DNA of 64,000 nt from positions 248,001 through 312,000 of the forward strand of contig JBAIAA010000596.1 in the NCBI GenBank assembly GCA_037893245.1. The letters run 5' to 3'. Positions 1 through 11,900 of this stretch are shown in pieces (the first letter of the stretch is position 1; each line of letters starts with the position of its first letter). The notes under the pieces are model-generated. The model saw only the letters and a program-made list of their open reading frames with translations. It ran no database searches and had not been told where the DNA came from. Both the position numbers and the translations under genes were made by a program. Source of the stretch: Crossaster papposus. Taxonomy: Eukaryota > Echinodermata > Asteroidea > Velatida > Solasteridae.

Positions 1-378
1 ATGTTAAACAAATGTCTCAAAAGAGCCGCGCGGATAATCCTTAAATGTCCCTTCCTCACCCCTTCAGAGGATATGTTTGCTCGTCTTAATTGGACCCCTT
101 TTTCAAAAAGAGTCAAGTCAAAAAAGGCTATTCTTGTCTTCAAAAGTATCAACAAAATGACTCCTTTGTACATGACAAATATTTTCAAACCACTTACAGT
201 AATTCGCGAAACAAGGCAATCAACCCACACGGCACTGAAAGTTCCTTTCGCCAAAAAAGAATGCTACGCCACAAGTTTCGCTGTGAGTGGTGCAAATATT
301 TGGAATAATCTGCCCGAACAATTGCGAACATTGGACTCATTAAGCACATTTAAATCAGAGCTCCGACATGCCATCTGA
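1..378 (+). CDS. C-terminal end of a non-LTR retrotransposon reverse transcriptase ORF (5' truncated by the window)
   Basis: An open frame of 125 codons runs from the window edge to a TGA at 376-378. The protein has the layout typical of the tail of CR1/L2/Rex-like reverse transcriptases downstream of the polymerase core: a basic start (LNKCLKRAARIIL), an LNW-P motif near residue 29 followed by KRVKSKKAILVFK, then TPLYM, a TR-S segment (ETRQSTHTAL), and the closing block SGANIWNNLPEQLRTL with LSTFKSEL. This region follows the RT domain and is shared by many such elements. The first ATG is at base 1, but the true ORF surely continues upstream, so the start is not meaningful. No disruption is visible in this part. 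The assignment to the CR1/L2 group is from memory of the family pattern; the exact clade is open. Confidence 0.75.
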   Translation: MLNKCLKRAARIILKCPFLTPSEDMFARLNWTPFSKRVKSKKAILVFKSINKMTPLYMTNIFKPLTVIRETRQSTHTALKVPFAKKECYATSFAVSGANIWNNLPEQLRTLDSLSTFKSELRHAI

Positions 379-676
379 GTGTTAGATATTATGCCAATTG
401 CGCTGATCTACGGAGTTAGAACTTGGTTGCCACTATAATGTGGAGCCGGATAGGAATTTCCCCTTCTTATTTTTCACCTAAAAGGTTTTTTATTTGGCGG
501 GTTTTCGCCTATCTCGTAAATCAGAATTAGTATTAATGTTTAGAATTCCTGTAATATCCTTGTATTTATAATATGTACTGTTATTTTATTTGATGATGTA
601 TGCAGGGCCCCAATGAAAACCAGTTTTAAACTGTTTGGGCACACCCTGGGTAAAGAAATGGAATAAATAAATATAG
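1..676 (+). mobile_element. 3' end of a CR1/L2-like non-LTR retrotransposon
   Basis: The RT tail (1-378) is followed by about 290 bases of 3' UTR that ends in a short AATAAATAAATA-type repeat near 661-675. A simple-repeat 3' end instead of a long poly(A) is common in the CR1/L2 group. The 5' part lies outside the window. Confidence 0.65.
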
Positions 677-1044
677 GAACGAAACATATAGTTTTTCATA
701 ACAAAATGACTTCTTTACATTAGCGCAGTGGAAAAACAAAAATGTGATATAGTTACGGGCTACCGCCTGTAGTTAGATCGAGTCGAGCCGGGGACAGCCC
801 CGTGCGGGGCCGCTCAACGAGCTTTACGGCGGGAGTATAAGTGCCCACTCCCCCCGCTCAAAATCCCCCTCGCCACGTCCGTGCGGTATTTGTTTTGTTT
901 CGAGGCTGATACTTCTCGTCTGCAAAAAAAACTTACATCCTGCTTTTCTTGCTGGAGATGTCCGGAATTCTAATCGGTTTGATGAAGTGTCGTCCACACG
1001 TGCAGTGTATGGATGTTTTATAAGAATCTCGATTTTTTTTTCTT

Positions 1045-1710
1045 GGGGGGGGGGGGGGGGGGGGGGGGGGTGGGCTAGAGGCCAACAAAAAAAGGCCGTA
1101 CGACTTATGTCGTAAGTATGACTTATTATACCTCCAAATAGGCACTTGGGGAGGCAATCCCATAGAGATGTACACAAACCTAAAACAGTCCTAACTTGTT
1201 TACCCTAACCCTTTTCTCTATTTAGACCAAAATCTGTCCTTCTAGGGCAAAAATAACTCCCAAATATTGTTTTTTCAGGGTAGCTAGACACCTAGGGAAA
1301 CATTTCAATGTCTCCCTAAGTGCCACTGTCTTCTTATTACCTAAACACTTACGCTAAGTTGTCTCCCCAAGTGCCTATTTGTATAAATTATATGTCGTAC
1401 TTACGACTTATATGTCGTACGTCGTACGTACGACATATATGTCGTAAGTACGACTTATATGTCGTACATATGACTTATACAGGAAGCACTCCTCATTCGA
1501 TAACAGGAAAACAAATTAAGTTTGTCCGCCATATTTGTATATGGCTACTGCCGACCGTTTAGTAGACGGGTGATTTAAATGAGACGACTTGACTTAGAAA
1601 TAAAATTCATAAATCGTACGTACGAGATATTCGTAGTAGGTGCGAGTTACAATTCATAAGTCGTACGTAAAGACTTGGAGGTAGGAAACATGTACGAGAT
1701 ATAAGTCGTA
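1045..1710. repeat. G homopolymer and TCGTAC palindrome-rich repeat
   Basis: A run of 26 G (1045-1070) is followed by inverted and tandem copies of TATGTCGTAAGTACGAC-like words (about 1098-1130, 1392-1475 and 1615-1710). GGCACTTGGGGAGGC at 1140 is repeated inverted near 1357-1376. No coding content is seen. Apart from these repeats, 677-2540 shows nothing I can assign. Confidence 0.6.
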
Positions 1711-2547
1711 CGCGATTTTGTTAATTCGGCGTTCTATACCCATGTGGTATGCCCAGGCGTGCCATACCCATGCAGAGGCGCGCGTTGCGCATGCGGCTCA
1801 CATAATTGTTTGTGTTCGTCTACTCCACAATTATGAAAGATCTAAAATAATCGTGTTTTTGGATGCTCTAACTATTGGGTTCGGTATGTTTAAACGTAAG
1901 TTGAGATCCATTACTTTGCTGTTAGCTAGATAGTAAAGGTGACATTATAGCTTGTGATTTGGGGTTTCCTTTCCGGATACGTCTTAGCTTTGTGGTGCAT
2001 AAATTATTGACAAGTTATAGTTTTGGTGTATAAAGTGTAGACTCGGACATTTTGTAAATTGAAAGTCGTCCCGTTGATTATGTATCTGCTCTGTCGACAG
2101 ACATCTTGCGGGATGAGCGCTATGTTTGTTAAACCTTGTAAGTGTTAATTTCGAAGTTAATTTCGCTTGAATACGTACATTCAACAACGAATTTGAATAT
2201 CTTTCTTACGAACTTGACACAAAAAACTATGCTATCTAGGGCTATAATAAAAAAGGAATTAAAAAAAAAAAAATCAATAAAAGATCCATCACAAAACACG
2301 AGATCCGAAAAATGCGATTACAATCTCGTTCCAAATGTGTAATAAAACATCGAGGACTAGAATGGGAAAAGTATATGACAGGTCCGTATTGAAAGTGTAA
2401 CTTGGGCTCGTGATCGTGTGTGGGGGCAGCAAGTACGTGTGGTGTGTTTGTCGCCCGAAGACGGTATGGGGAGCTGGTTAGCTTCATGTTAATCGGTGCG
2501 GTACGGTGCCAGTTAGCCTTTAGGCCGTGAATCTCACCGCATTTATT

Positions 2548-2990
2548 ACGACCCGCTCCGGGAAAAGATGACCTAAGTCGCGCTATGCATTTCTGAGTAA
2601 TGGCCTCTTAAAGTAAATAGGGTAAATATTTTTGTCAAAATTAGATTTTCATTTTTTGTCTTAAATGACATCTCTAATAACCAAAGTTTCAGATTTAATT
2701 AACGAAAAGATGGAATTCGATAAATAAAGTGAAACAAAACCTTTTAAGGGTGCATGGTTCCAATGTATTGTCTTAGTTTTGTTGTGTTTCGAAGCCTGTT
2801 TTCTCAGTTGTGTATTTTGAATTACATGAAACTCATTATTATGCAAAAACGTCATATCACCGGAACGGGAGGGGCTATGGAGCTGTACTATGTACCAAAT
2901 TAAAGCTTATATCCTGGACTTTTCAATTATGTACGTAACACTATTTTTAGTTTTTGCGACTTATGTCACCTTTTCCTGGAGCGGGTCACA
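2548..2990. mobile_element. MITE of the TGTGACC superfamily (about 440 bp)
   Basis: The left end GACCCGCTCCGGGAAAAG and the right end CTTTTCCTGGAGCGGGTCACA are inverted repeats. Both are followed inward by a GTCGC/GCGAC word. It is non-coding and related to the copies at 26975-27390 and 46025-46150. Confidence 0.65.
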
Positions 2991-3429
2991 TTAACAAATT
3001 ATACACGCTGACAGATGTCACACGAGAACCCGCCGATTACCGATCTCGGTATATACACGGTGATCACACCTTCTTCTTATTACGTGTAGATGATCGTGTG
3101 GGAATATAGACCGTCAATGATTGCCAACGAAAGGTGAAATTGTTGTCCAACACGTCACCCAAGTCCCGCTAAATTGTGGGGTTTTTTTCAAGGAAAAAAG
3201 GAGACAAAAAGAAAGATAATACCACTTTTAGTTAAATAATTACACTGCCGCCGACTAAAATTGTTATCAAACATCGGCCCAAATTGATTATCTTTTTGAT
3301 GCGTAGAAAAGCGGGGAAAAAAGTTATCAATTTGTGTTTTTTGTCACTAGGCCTACTCGTTTAATTTGTGGCAGAATTTTGTGAGAAAACCTTTGTTAGT
3401 GCGAGAACAAAATACAACTTGTTTGATCT

Positions 3430-3870
3430 TTTCAGGTGGATTATAAAATAATGATCATTCAACTTTACATTGGCACTTTTTTTTCATTTTGCAATGTTCC
3501 CTTTTGTGTGATCACCGAAAATTGGATCCCACTGTTGAATATTGAATCCACGAGATTCTAGCTGTAAAATTGTTTATTTTTCTTCTCTTTTTTACGATCA
3601 TTTTTTGTTTGTTCATTGGCGCATACATTTATTTCCTCTTAAAGGTAGAATACACCATTGGTAATTGTTTGAATTATCATGAATTGGTGGATTTGGGGGG
3701 CCTGTATTTTATAGTAAATATCGTTTAACTGACCTGTGCGAAGTTTTACAATCATGGATGCTGAGAAAAGCAAGAACAACGGCGTTCGTTTTTAACTGGC
3801 GTCGGGCAGTGGTTATTCTTGGTTTTTTTCAAGATCGCCGTCCGGTTGACGTATAGCAACGAATTCCTCT
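3430..3870 (-). repeat. Inverted copy of the 34490-34800 segment, including a truncated TTAA MITE
   Basis: From about 3436 to 3640 the sequence is the reverse complement of 34588-34795, with GTGATCACC and GGATCC words kept. It continues across the TTAA border into the MITE that starts at 3642. The MITE breaks off near 3870. 2991-3430 and 3870-4490 hold nothing I recognise. Confidence 0.6.
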
Positions 3871-4495
3871 TTAAACCCTTATGCTGCGTGTGCTCCCGTG
3901 TCTGTTGTTCTTTTCATGAGATTATTTGATTGCCCATCGGCATTGTTTGTCATGTTTAACTATAGCTGGCGGGATTTGGTTGTGTATGTATATAGGCTAT
4001 TATAAAACAACAAATTGTTTGCCTTATTTGCTATTTTGACAACTGATACTTGTTCCAAGACATTTTTGGGATGGGAAGTAGAGGCCTGGGGCCAATTTCA
4101 TAGAGCTGCTAAGCACACAAATTTGCTTAGCACCAACAAGTCTTGCTCATTAAAAACAGGTTACCAGCTAAAATTCTACGTGTTTATCATGCTAAGCAAA
4201 AAAACCAGCTGATTATCAATCAAAAACAATAAAGACCACGTGAAAATTTGGTCTGTAACCTTGTTTTTGCCAAGGACAAATGTTCATGCTAAGCAAATTT
4301 GTGTGCATTTAGAGTATAGGTAGACTCAAAGTTGTTGCGAAAGAGAGGTATGGTCATGCTGTGGCATTTCTCAAAGTTATCAGCATGCCTGCCACTGGTT
4401 GGCTTATGCAGGAATGTAAACTGTTACGATCTTGTTCAATGTTGGAGTATTTATATTATTACACTGTCTTCAGCAGTTGAGATTGTTCTATAGCA

Positions 4496-4514
4496 TGCAG
4501 GGGCGGATCCGGTG

Positions 4515-4545
<31 letters not shown>
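4496..4545. repeat. hAT-like element end fused to a G homopolymer
   Basis: CAGGGGCGGATCC is a terminus seen in many hAT MITEs. It is followed by a run of 28 G (4518-4545). A comparable terminus in the opposite direction (GGATCCGCGCCTG) lies at about 6519-6533, but I cannot show that the two belong to one element. Confidence 0.35.
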
Positions 4546-4602
4546 CCTATATGCTCCCTTTTTCATTAAGAAATACTACAAGAAGTAGTTTCATTTCAGA
4601 AA

Positions 4603-4833
4603 TATGGTGGCTCTGAAGGGACATCGCACATTTCTGCGCAGATTTCTGCGATGTCGCCGATTTTATCGCACATTTTCTGCGCCGATTTCTGCGATATTGC
4701 AGATTTTATCGCACATTTCTGCGCCGATTTCTGCGATATTGCACATTTTATCGCACATTTCGATAAAATCGGCGACATCGCAGAAATCTGCGCAGAACTT
4801 GTGCGATGTGCGATGTCCCTTTAGGGCCACCAT
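4603..4833. repeat. Foldback element with internal TTTCTGCG repeats
   Basis: GGTGGCTCTGAAGGGACATC at the left is answered by GATGTCCCTTTAGGGCCACC at the right. Between them, tandem words such as TTTCTGCGCCGATTTCTGCG and GATTTTATCGCACA are also present in both orientations, so the whole 230 bases can fold into a long hairpin. Confidence 0.65.
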
Positions 4834-5489
4834 AAAGAAAGACTCAACAAGAGAAAAAGAAGGGAGAGAGAAAATTAATAGACTGCGAATTTGTACTTAA
4901 AATAAAAACCGACAGGACGAAAAACGGCGACAAGACATAGAGGGCGCGCGACGAGACACAGGCTGGGTTCGGGCGATCTGTTCAATAATTGACACGCGAA
5001 ACTGGTTCTCAATCGACGGGTTAAAACCTTTCACTTTATCTGCTTTCAATTCGGGCGATTCACAATGCAGTGCGCCACCAAGCGTTTGACTCAAAAGAAC
5101 CACTTTTAAACTTTACGGTCGACTTCTTTCGTATATCATACTGTAGTGAAATATCTATTCTTCATTGTTCACGCGCGGTACTACACAAACTTAAATGTAT
5201 CCGGAATCGTCGTTGATTAAAACATTGTTATTTGCAGAAAAAAATTGGAACTTTAATCGTGCGCGCCCAAAAAGACGTAAAAAAATGATGAGTTCATGTA
5301 AAATGAATACCGTTTTTCAAACTGATGCCGACTTTTCCCCATGATGCACCGCGGGTATAGCAGGATTTGCGCCTCCAACGGCAGCTTCTAGGTATTGTGA
5401 ATCGCTCGAATTCAAGTGATACAAAATTGTCCAAACCCACGTCATACCGGAAGGGATTCGATCGCGCTACGCGCTCGCAGTTTGAATCA

Positions 5490-5830
5490 TTCCTTTTTTA
5501 CGTCTCCCCCCCCCCCTATAATATAAACTTCGCCTCTTCGTGAAAACGGCACTTGAGTAAAAATATGCCCTTGTGCCTGAAATTCGCCTCTTTCTGAAAA
5601 CGGTAAAGTCCATGTGTTCAAAATTCGCCCTTTCGTGAAAACGCAAAACAACACTTGAATAGAAATTCGCCCAATCATTAATAACGTTAATTTGGATTTT
5701 AATGAATTATTGTTAGATAGTAACTTCACCAGGTTGAAGATATTGCAACCCGCCAGCCCCCAAAAGAATAAAAAAATCAAGAAAAAGATGATTTTTCATG
5801 AAATTCGCCCATGTGTATAAACGGTGACGA
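5490..5830. repeat. Degenerate tandem repeat based on AAATTCGCCC..GTGAAAACG
   Basis: At least five imperfect units of AAATTCGCCcnTTnGTGAAAACG recur at irregular spacing of 60-110 bases. 4834-5490 is unassigned. Confidence 0.45.
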
Positions 5831-5913
5831 CTATGTTTGAAGTTTAAAAATCAGTTTCTTGTAAGAGAGCATGCATTGAGAATTTTGTCTCATTTTCAAT
5901 CTGTGCTGTAGAA

Positions 5914-5993
5914 GTGTCGTGGCCTAGTCTGGAGCATTGAATTTGTGGTCTGCGGGTCATTCTGCAGGTTGTGGGTTCGAACCCGCAGCCATT
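5914..5993 (+). mobile_element. tRNA-derived SINE head (fragment)
   Basis: It has an A-box-like GTGGCCTAGTCTGGAGC and a B box GGGTTCGAACCC, spaced as in a tRNA. The same head is found at 17446, where a full-length copy follows. The region from 6000 to 7010 holds no recognised gene. Confidence 0.5.
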
Positions 5994-7013
5994 TATTATG
6001 ACACTTCTCACCAAACAAATTGATATGTAAACGTTCATCCAGATATACTGCAATAAAAGGGTAATTGGCAATAGAGGGGACAGTATACTGCCAATCAATG
6101 GCCACATGTCCACCAAGCGTGGGATTATTTATCGAACCTCGATGCCAGGTAGTCCGAGTATCATACGTTGGTTAACGGAGCCACCTCTGATACCAACGAG
6201 CGGCTAGATGCGCGCCAGGCGGGTTCAGGTTGTCTTCTGCGGATAACACCAATGTCCGGCCTCGATCTCTCGCTGCGAGTAGAGACCCGAGAGGGCTTCA
6301 TGTGCATGGAGAAATAAATTAAACGGGTGCGGGTCGCAAACTGGGGTTCCATGGATTGATAACCCTTTTTTGTCAGTATAGTTTTATGCCAACAATTCGA
6401 CACAGCAGATCCTCCGATCCGATCCTTTTCTCTCACCTCCCCCTCTTTTTCCCCACCCCCGTTTTTGTTTTTGTTTTTACTCATTTTACCCGGGGGGCAC
6501 GTGCCCCCGAGGCCCCCCTGGATCCGCGCCTGATTATATGCCACATTATGGCACTTCTATGCATAATGGGTATTGGGGTATTATGCCTTGCAGTGGACTA
6601 GTTACCCATTCCAAATCTATTCATGCTGTGAACTTGAGATCAGATTATCTTGTCTTTCAGTGTGAGAGGCTGGCTCCGTCGTTTTCCACACTTTCTTCAG
6701 CAACCGCCACACCTCTAGTGATGGGTGACCTTGTGATGGGTGATACACGATTTGCGTTAATAAAGTTTGACCGCAGAAAACCACAAATTAATATCTGGCA
6801 GGTTAAAACCAACCCAAGGTTAAGATGGTGGCAGATAAGTACTTTTGCTTTTTTGTTGAGGGAGTCATATGATATAGTTGATACAGTTTATTAATCTTCG
6901 ATGGGCAATAAAAGAACCCAGTCGGGAGAGGTTTTTGACGGCGAATATAATTTGAATTCATAACACCTCCTCAGATGTCACTTTGCGATCTTTTCTGATG
7001 ATGAAGACGCCGC

Positions 7014-7638
7014 TATATAGATGATGTGCCCTCTGACGTCACGTGTTTACATCTGTATTCAAATGTGCCCGGCAGTGATGCGCACCCATCGTGTTTTACA
7101 TAAAATTTGCTTAAAGGTAGGATACACCATTTGCAGATATCGAAAAAATTTACTACCGAATTACTAAGAAATATCTTACTCATCTGAAAGTAAATAATGA
7201 TTCTAGGCATTTAGCAAAAGGATTGCGCTAGATATCCTGTAATTATTCCAAAAAATTGAATTTTATAAAGAAAAATTCGCGATCGCCGGACGGCGATCGC
7301 GAAAAAACAAAGATAACATAAGAATAACTGCTCGACCCCGGTTGAAAACAAACGCTGTTTTTCGTGCTTTTCTCGGCATCCATGATTGTAAAACTTCGGA
7401 AAAGTCAGTTAAACGATATTTACTATGAAATACAACCCCCCAAATTTTACCCATTCATGATAACTCAAGCAATTACCAATGGTGTATAAGCTACGTCGCA
7501 GGTCAGATCGCCTTTGAATTATAGTAACCTCTGATGTCATCTCTTAACCAAATTTATGTAAAACATGATGCGTGCGCATATTGACGGGCACATTTGAATA
7601 CAGATGTAAACAGACTGAGGCACATCGTCTATTGGAAC
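7014..7638. mobile_element. Inverted-repeat element (GACGATGTGCC family) split by a TTAA MITE
   Basis: The outer ends ATAGATGATGTGCCCTCTG and GAGGCACATCGTCTAT are inverted repeats. Further inward, TTTACATCTGTATTCAAATG and its complement also pair. A MITE (7113-7490) beginning TTAAAGGTAGGATACACC sits in the left arm. An uninterrupted relative is at 22965-23395. Confidence 0.7.
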
Positions 7639-8055
7639 AACTTCAGCATCTGTGTTTGTGGTAAGCAGTTCGACGACTAAATCTGCACTACAGACTTGAG
7701 AATGAGAATATTATGTGTTTATTTCTGAAACCGTAATTGCAGTTGACAGTTATTATTTCGATTTTCTAGTGAGGCGGTTCTTTTGATCGAGTTTGGCACA
7801 AGATGGCGTTGTTTTCTATGCTGTTCGGAGCTCAAGGGTTAGGGGTAATTATCTAGATCCTCGCATATGTATTTCTTTTTTGATAATAACATTGACGTCA
7901 GTAAATTTTCTTGAGTTATATACGGCAAAATATAACCTAAAGGTCATTTCAGAAGAATGAACAAATGACCCCAAAATACTAAAACTTACACTGAAAACAA
8001 TTCTGAAAATTAAGGACTACCTTTCTGCCATCTCGAATCAATCACGTGATTTCAA

Positions 8056-8470
8056 GCGTGAATCCGGGTTGAGATTTTTTTTTCCCAAACGTGATTGCCA
8101 AATTTCATGAATTATTCAGTAGTTTGGATGAGAAGTTATGTTTATTCATCGGAATAAAACATGACGTACAGCATTGTTGTTATTAGTTAACTAGTTACAA
8201 TAAATCACTTTAAAGAACAGCTGTTGTCGAGCTGCTATACGTAGTGTAGTGGATAGTGGGATGGGCTATGGAACAAAGATCCCTGGTTCGAATCCTGCTG
8301 TAGTAGGTCACCTTGTTTTCCTAGTCAAATTGATATCTTTAGAGTATTTTTAATTTAAGGGGAAAAGGAGACCTAGAACCTAAGTGTTGTACAGCGATCA
8401 ACGCAACTACTGAATAATTCATAAAATTTGGCAATCACGTTTGAAAAAAAAAAATTCGCATCCGGGTTCG
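8056..8470. mobile_element. Inverted-repeat element enclosing a tRNA-like segment
   Basis: The left arm (about 8056-8125: CCGGGTTGAG, AACGTGATTGCCAAATTTCA, TGAATTATTCAGTAGTT) is answered at 8400-8470 (AACTACTGAATAATTCA, TTGGCAATCACGTTT, CGCATCCGGGTT). Inside, 8232-8312 has a tRNA-like A-box region (TAGTGTAGTGGATAGTGGG) and B box GGTTCGAATCC. The tRNA-like part may be a SINE head. Confidence 0.6.
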
Positions 8471-8524
8471 TATTCCTGCCGTTCATGGGCAATAAACACG
8501 AGTAACACGCTCGAACACGACCCA

Positions 8525-8765
8525 AAGGTTTGTTTCGAAACCTCAGTGCTTTGTAATTGGTTGTGGTTTTGCCTCTGACTTCCAAATTACTGATAAGTAA
8601 ACATAAATAGAAGCAAATAAAAGTATTCGAGCTTTTGGTTCATATTAACGAATTGAATGATTTTGAAGCACTATAGCACCAATATGATTGTGGCTGAAGT
8701 TCCCGCAGTTAAAAGCTAAAATCGTCTTTAAGCCCCGTACGAAACGAACCCAGGGATTGGAAAAG
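8525..8765. mobile_element. MITE, second copy of the 56680-56945 element
   Basis: It shares with 56680-56945 the ordered words CGAAACCT, GAAGCAAATA, TTCATAT, TTGAATG, TGAAGCAC, CGCAGTT and CTAAAATCG. The ends TTTCGAAACCT and the degenerate GGGATTGGAAAAG form the terminal pair. It lies about 100 bases upstream of the SUMF2 start codon. Confidence 0.5.
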
Positions 8766-8863
8766 ACCAACAGATGGCAATCCGCAACGTGTGACCTAAC
8801 CTTTTCCCAGGTCAAGTGTGACTGACTGCACGCGGTTTATGTGAATCACACATTTCTGTAAAT

Positions 8864-8963
8864 ATGCAGGAACGGGCGACATTTCTGCTCTATTCGGTCT
8901 TAATATTGTGGGTATTTTGGAGCTCAGAAGCAACTCTGAAAGTGAATACCGATGTTCCACCGG
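8864..8963 (+). CDS. SUMF2: SUMF2 exon 1 (start codon and signal peptide)
   Basis: It encodes residues 1-33 plus one base of codon 34 (phase 1). A polar start (MQERAT) leads into the hydrophobic run [13 protein letters not shown] (7-19), then SSEA as a probable cleavage site. The donor is a perfect GTAAGT at 8964. No in-frame upstream ATG with a better context was seen. I see no convincing TATA box. Confidence 0.88.
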
Positions 8964-11900
8964 GTAAGTTAGTTAGGTGGTCCATGGAGGAATAAGAAGG
9001 AAGGTGGTCCGTGGGGGCGATTGGTAAAAGTAAAACCATCATACATGAAGAAAGTCGGTCACTTCGGCACCTGGTCAAGTCGGCACCCACCAACTCGGCA
9101 CCTGGCCAAGTCGGCACCCACCAACTCGGCACCTTGCCAATCCGGCACCCACCAACTCGGCACCTGCACAAAAACCAACTCGGCACCTAACCGATTCGGC
9201 ACCTGACCTACTCGGCACCTCCGATATTAGTACGGGCGCATGAACCTACTCGCACTAACTCTTCTCATTATTTTGGAGGCATTTTTATAGAGACAAAAAT
9301 AGGCCTTTAATTGGAAAAAAATGTAAAATAAAAAAAGGAAGGACTACGGACCCGGACCCAATCCTTCATTTGGGATATTGTCTCCCGATCGGGGGACCCC
9401 CGTGAACTATCGCCGGCCGGCCGGGTGGTGGCGCGTGCATGCAGCGTGCACTAGCCGGGCGGCGCGGCGGCAGCGCTGGTACTAGTGCCGTGCACGGCAT
9501 GCACGTCCGGCCGGCCGTACTGGTACGCCTCAACGTGACGTGTTTGTGTCGTTATCGGAGCTGAGGAATTAATTTAAAATGTGCTTTTTTCAGAGTTTGT
9601 TAACCCCATAAATCATATATTAGTTTGTTGCCACTCTCTTTAATTTCGATAAGAATGTTTGCATCATCACCCATTATACTAGACCAAAGCGACACGCTGG
9701 ACTGATGAGATCCCTTTCCAATGGGCCAGCGGCTCAGCATCCTCCACAGACGCGAGCGCCAAACTAGAAGGTTCAGAAGTCGGCATCCTTATGTGCCCGT
9801 TGTGTAGCGACGAAGACCAATCAGTGTTAAGCGGGTACTTTGTTGCCTGGCGTTGCCTGTCAACTAGTCAACTCCGTGCTTCCACTTTCAAGGATATTTT
9901 CTTATTTTAAGGATTTTTTTACTTCTCAAAGAATTTCTAATGAAATGGGGAAAAAAAGGAAGTTGTGAGGAAATCCCCAAAATCTAAAGATTTGTAACGA
10001 AATTATTAAAGATGGACTACAACGAAAACTCACACATTAAATTTATTATCGGACCTTGTTTATGTTGTGTTCAGGTAACACTTTATTGTTACGGTCATGT
10101 TTTTCTTATAATTTTGTTGCATTTTACCGAATTATGTATTATGTGTATGTATGCGTTTTCATGCACGCACACGATCGACCCGAGTAAATCGTCATGGGTA
10201 AATCGCAGGGTTCAGTGTAGTCGAGTCCCTGCAAGTCCATTCACAAGTCCCTTCATGAAGCCAGTCACAAGTCCTTTCATAAAGGCAGTCACAAGTAACT
10301 GGATGAACAATGACAAAGGAATGCTTTTGTCAAAGCTGATTTGAATAGCTTGTGATTGGAATTGGAACTGAAGGACTTGTGATGGACTTGCAGGGACTTA
10401 CAGGGACTTGCAGGGACTTGTGATGGACTCGACTACATCCCTGGTAAATCGTCACAAAGTATGAATTATTCATGAGTTAAGGGCTTTTGCTGAAACTGAG
10501 TTTTTCTGGGTCGTAGAACGCCGATCAATTATTTTTTTTTGCATGAAGGAACAAGTTTTATTGAATACTAATGATATATTAGTAATCATTATACATTTCT
10601 CGAACAAAAACAGCAACACAGCCTTTATCATTATTCCGTTGTAGTCCATCTTTAAATTCTGAGCAAATTCTACAATTACAAATTGTCATAATACTAGGCC
10701 TACACCGCGTACCGGCCCCAAATGCTGGATGGGTAACTCTGTCGCGCGGGCCGGCTAGCTGAGCTGTAAATGTTCGTTTTATATTTTTTTTGTAATATAG
10801 TTTTTCTTGAAATGTATAAAACTAATGTAGATGGTAGTTCGGGCACGGCCCGTAGTAGTTGAGGCATGGTGCCGAGGTCAGGTGCCGAGTTGGTTAGGTG
10901 CCGAGTCGGTCAGGTGCCGAGTTGGAAGTCAAGAGCAGGAGGTAAAATTCCGGGTGCCGAGTTGGCTAGGTGCCGAGTTGCTGGGTGCCGACTAGGTGCC
11001 GAGTTGGTCAGGTGCCGAGTTGACAAGGTGCCGAGTTGGTGGGTGCCGACTTGGCTAGGTGCCGAAGTGACCGGATACCATACCCGGATCTCCTGGATTC
11101 CCCGGATCTAAATTACGCTAGTCAAAAAGTCGGACCTTCCCGGATCCTAAATAACAAAATTTCACCTGTAACTGTAATGAAATTTAAAAAAAATGCATTT
11201 AAAAGTAGCCTTATTTTGGGGGGATTAGAGTTAGGCCCAGTATTCTTTGAATGGGTTATGGTTAGCATTAGGTTAGCCTTTCGGGTTAGGGTTATTATTA
11301 TTTATATTATACTATTACTAGGGAAAGTCCGAAGAGGTCCGGAGGATCCGAATTTCACCCACACCCGTCCATGGGTGGTCCAACCGCCGCGCCCCATACC
11401 GTTACGCAATGAGAGACTGACTGATGATGGTCAACCACATGGTCCGGAGGTACAATTCTACCTCCATGACCATGCTGAGACACACGTACCCCCTTGCTAA
11501 CTCCATATGGTTGGTCATGTTACTGTTATTTTGTTAGTTGGTTAAATACAGACTTGACTTGCCTTGCCTAATCTCTCTTTATTTTTCCTAACGTCTCATA
11601 AGTAACGTGTGTCAATACCAGTACCTCAATTCAAGCATTGGACTTAGAGGAATAAGAACGTGATTCAAGTAGATCATAAATGTGGCTCAAATACTTGACT
11701 TTCTCCGGCGTATTATGCATTTAACTTATTTAATATTTATGTTGCGCTCGGGATTTATTAATATTATGTTGGCTGTGACTTAAAGGTAGTATATGCCATT
11801 GGTCATTGCTTGAATTATCATGAATGAGTAGATTTGGAGGGTTGTATTTTATAGTAAATATCGTTTAACTGAGCTGTCCGAAGTTTTACAATCATGGATG

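Noticed and set aside
9055..9220. CRISPR-like array of regularly spaced repeats
   Set aside because: The units are about 20 bases with no distinct unique spacers, in an animal intron, and mirrored at the far end of the element.
11263..11293. Telomere-like TTAGGGTTA words
   Set aside because: Only two or three imperfect units; not an interstitial telomere array.
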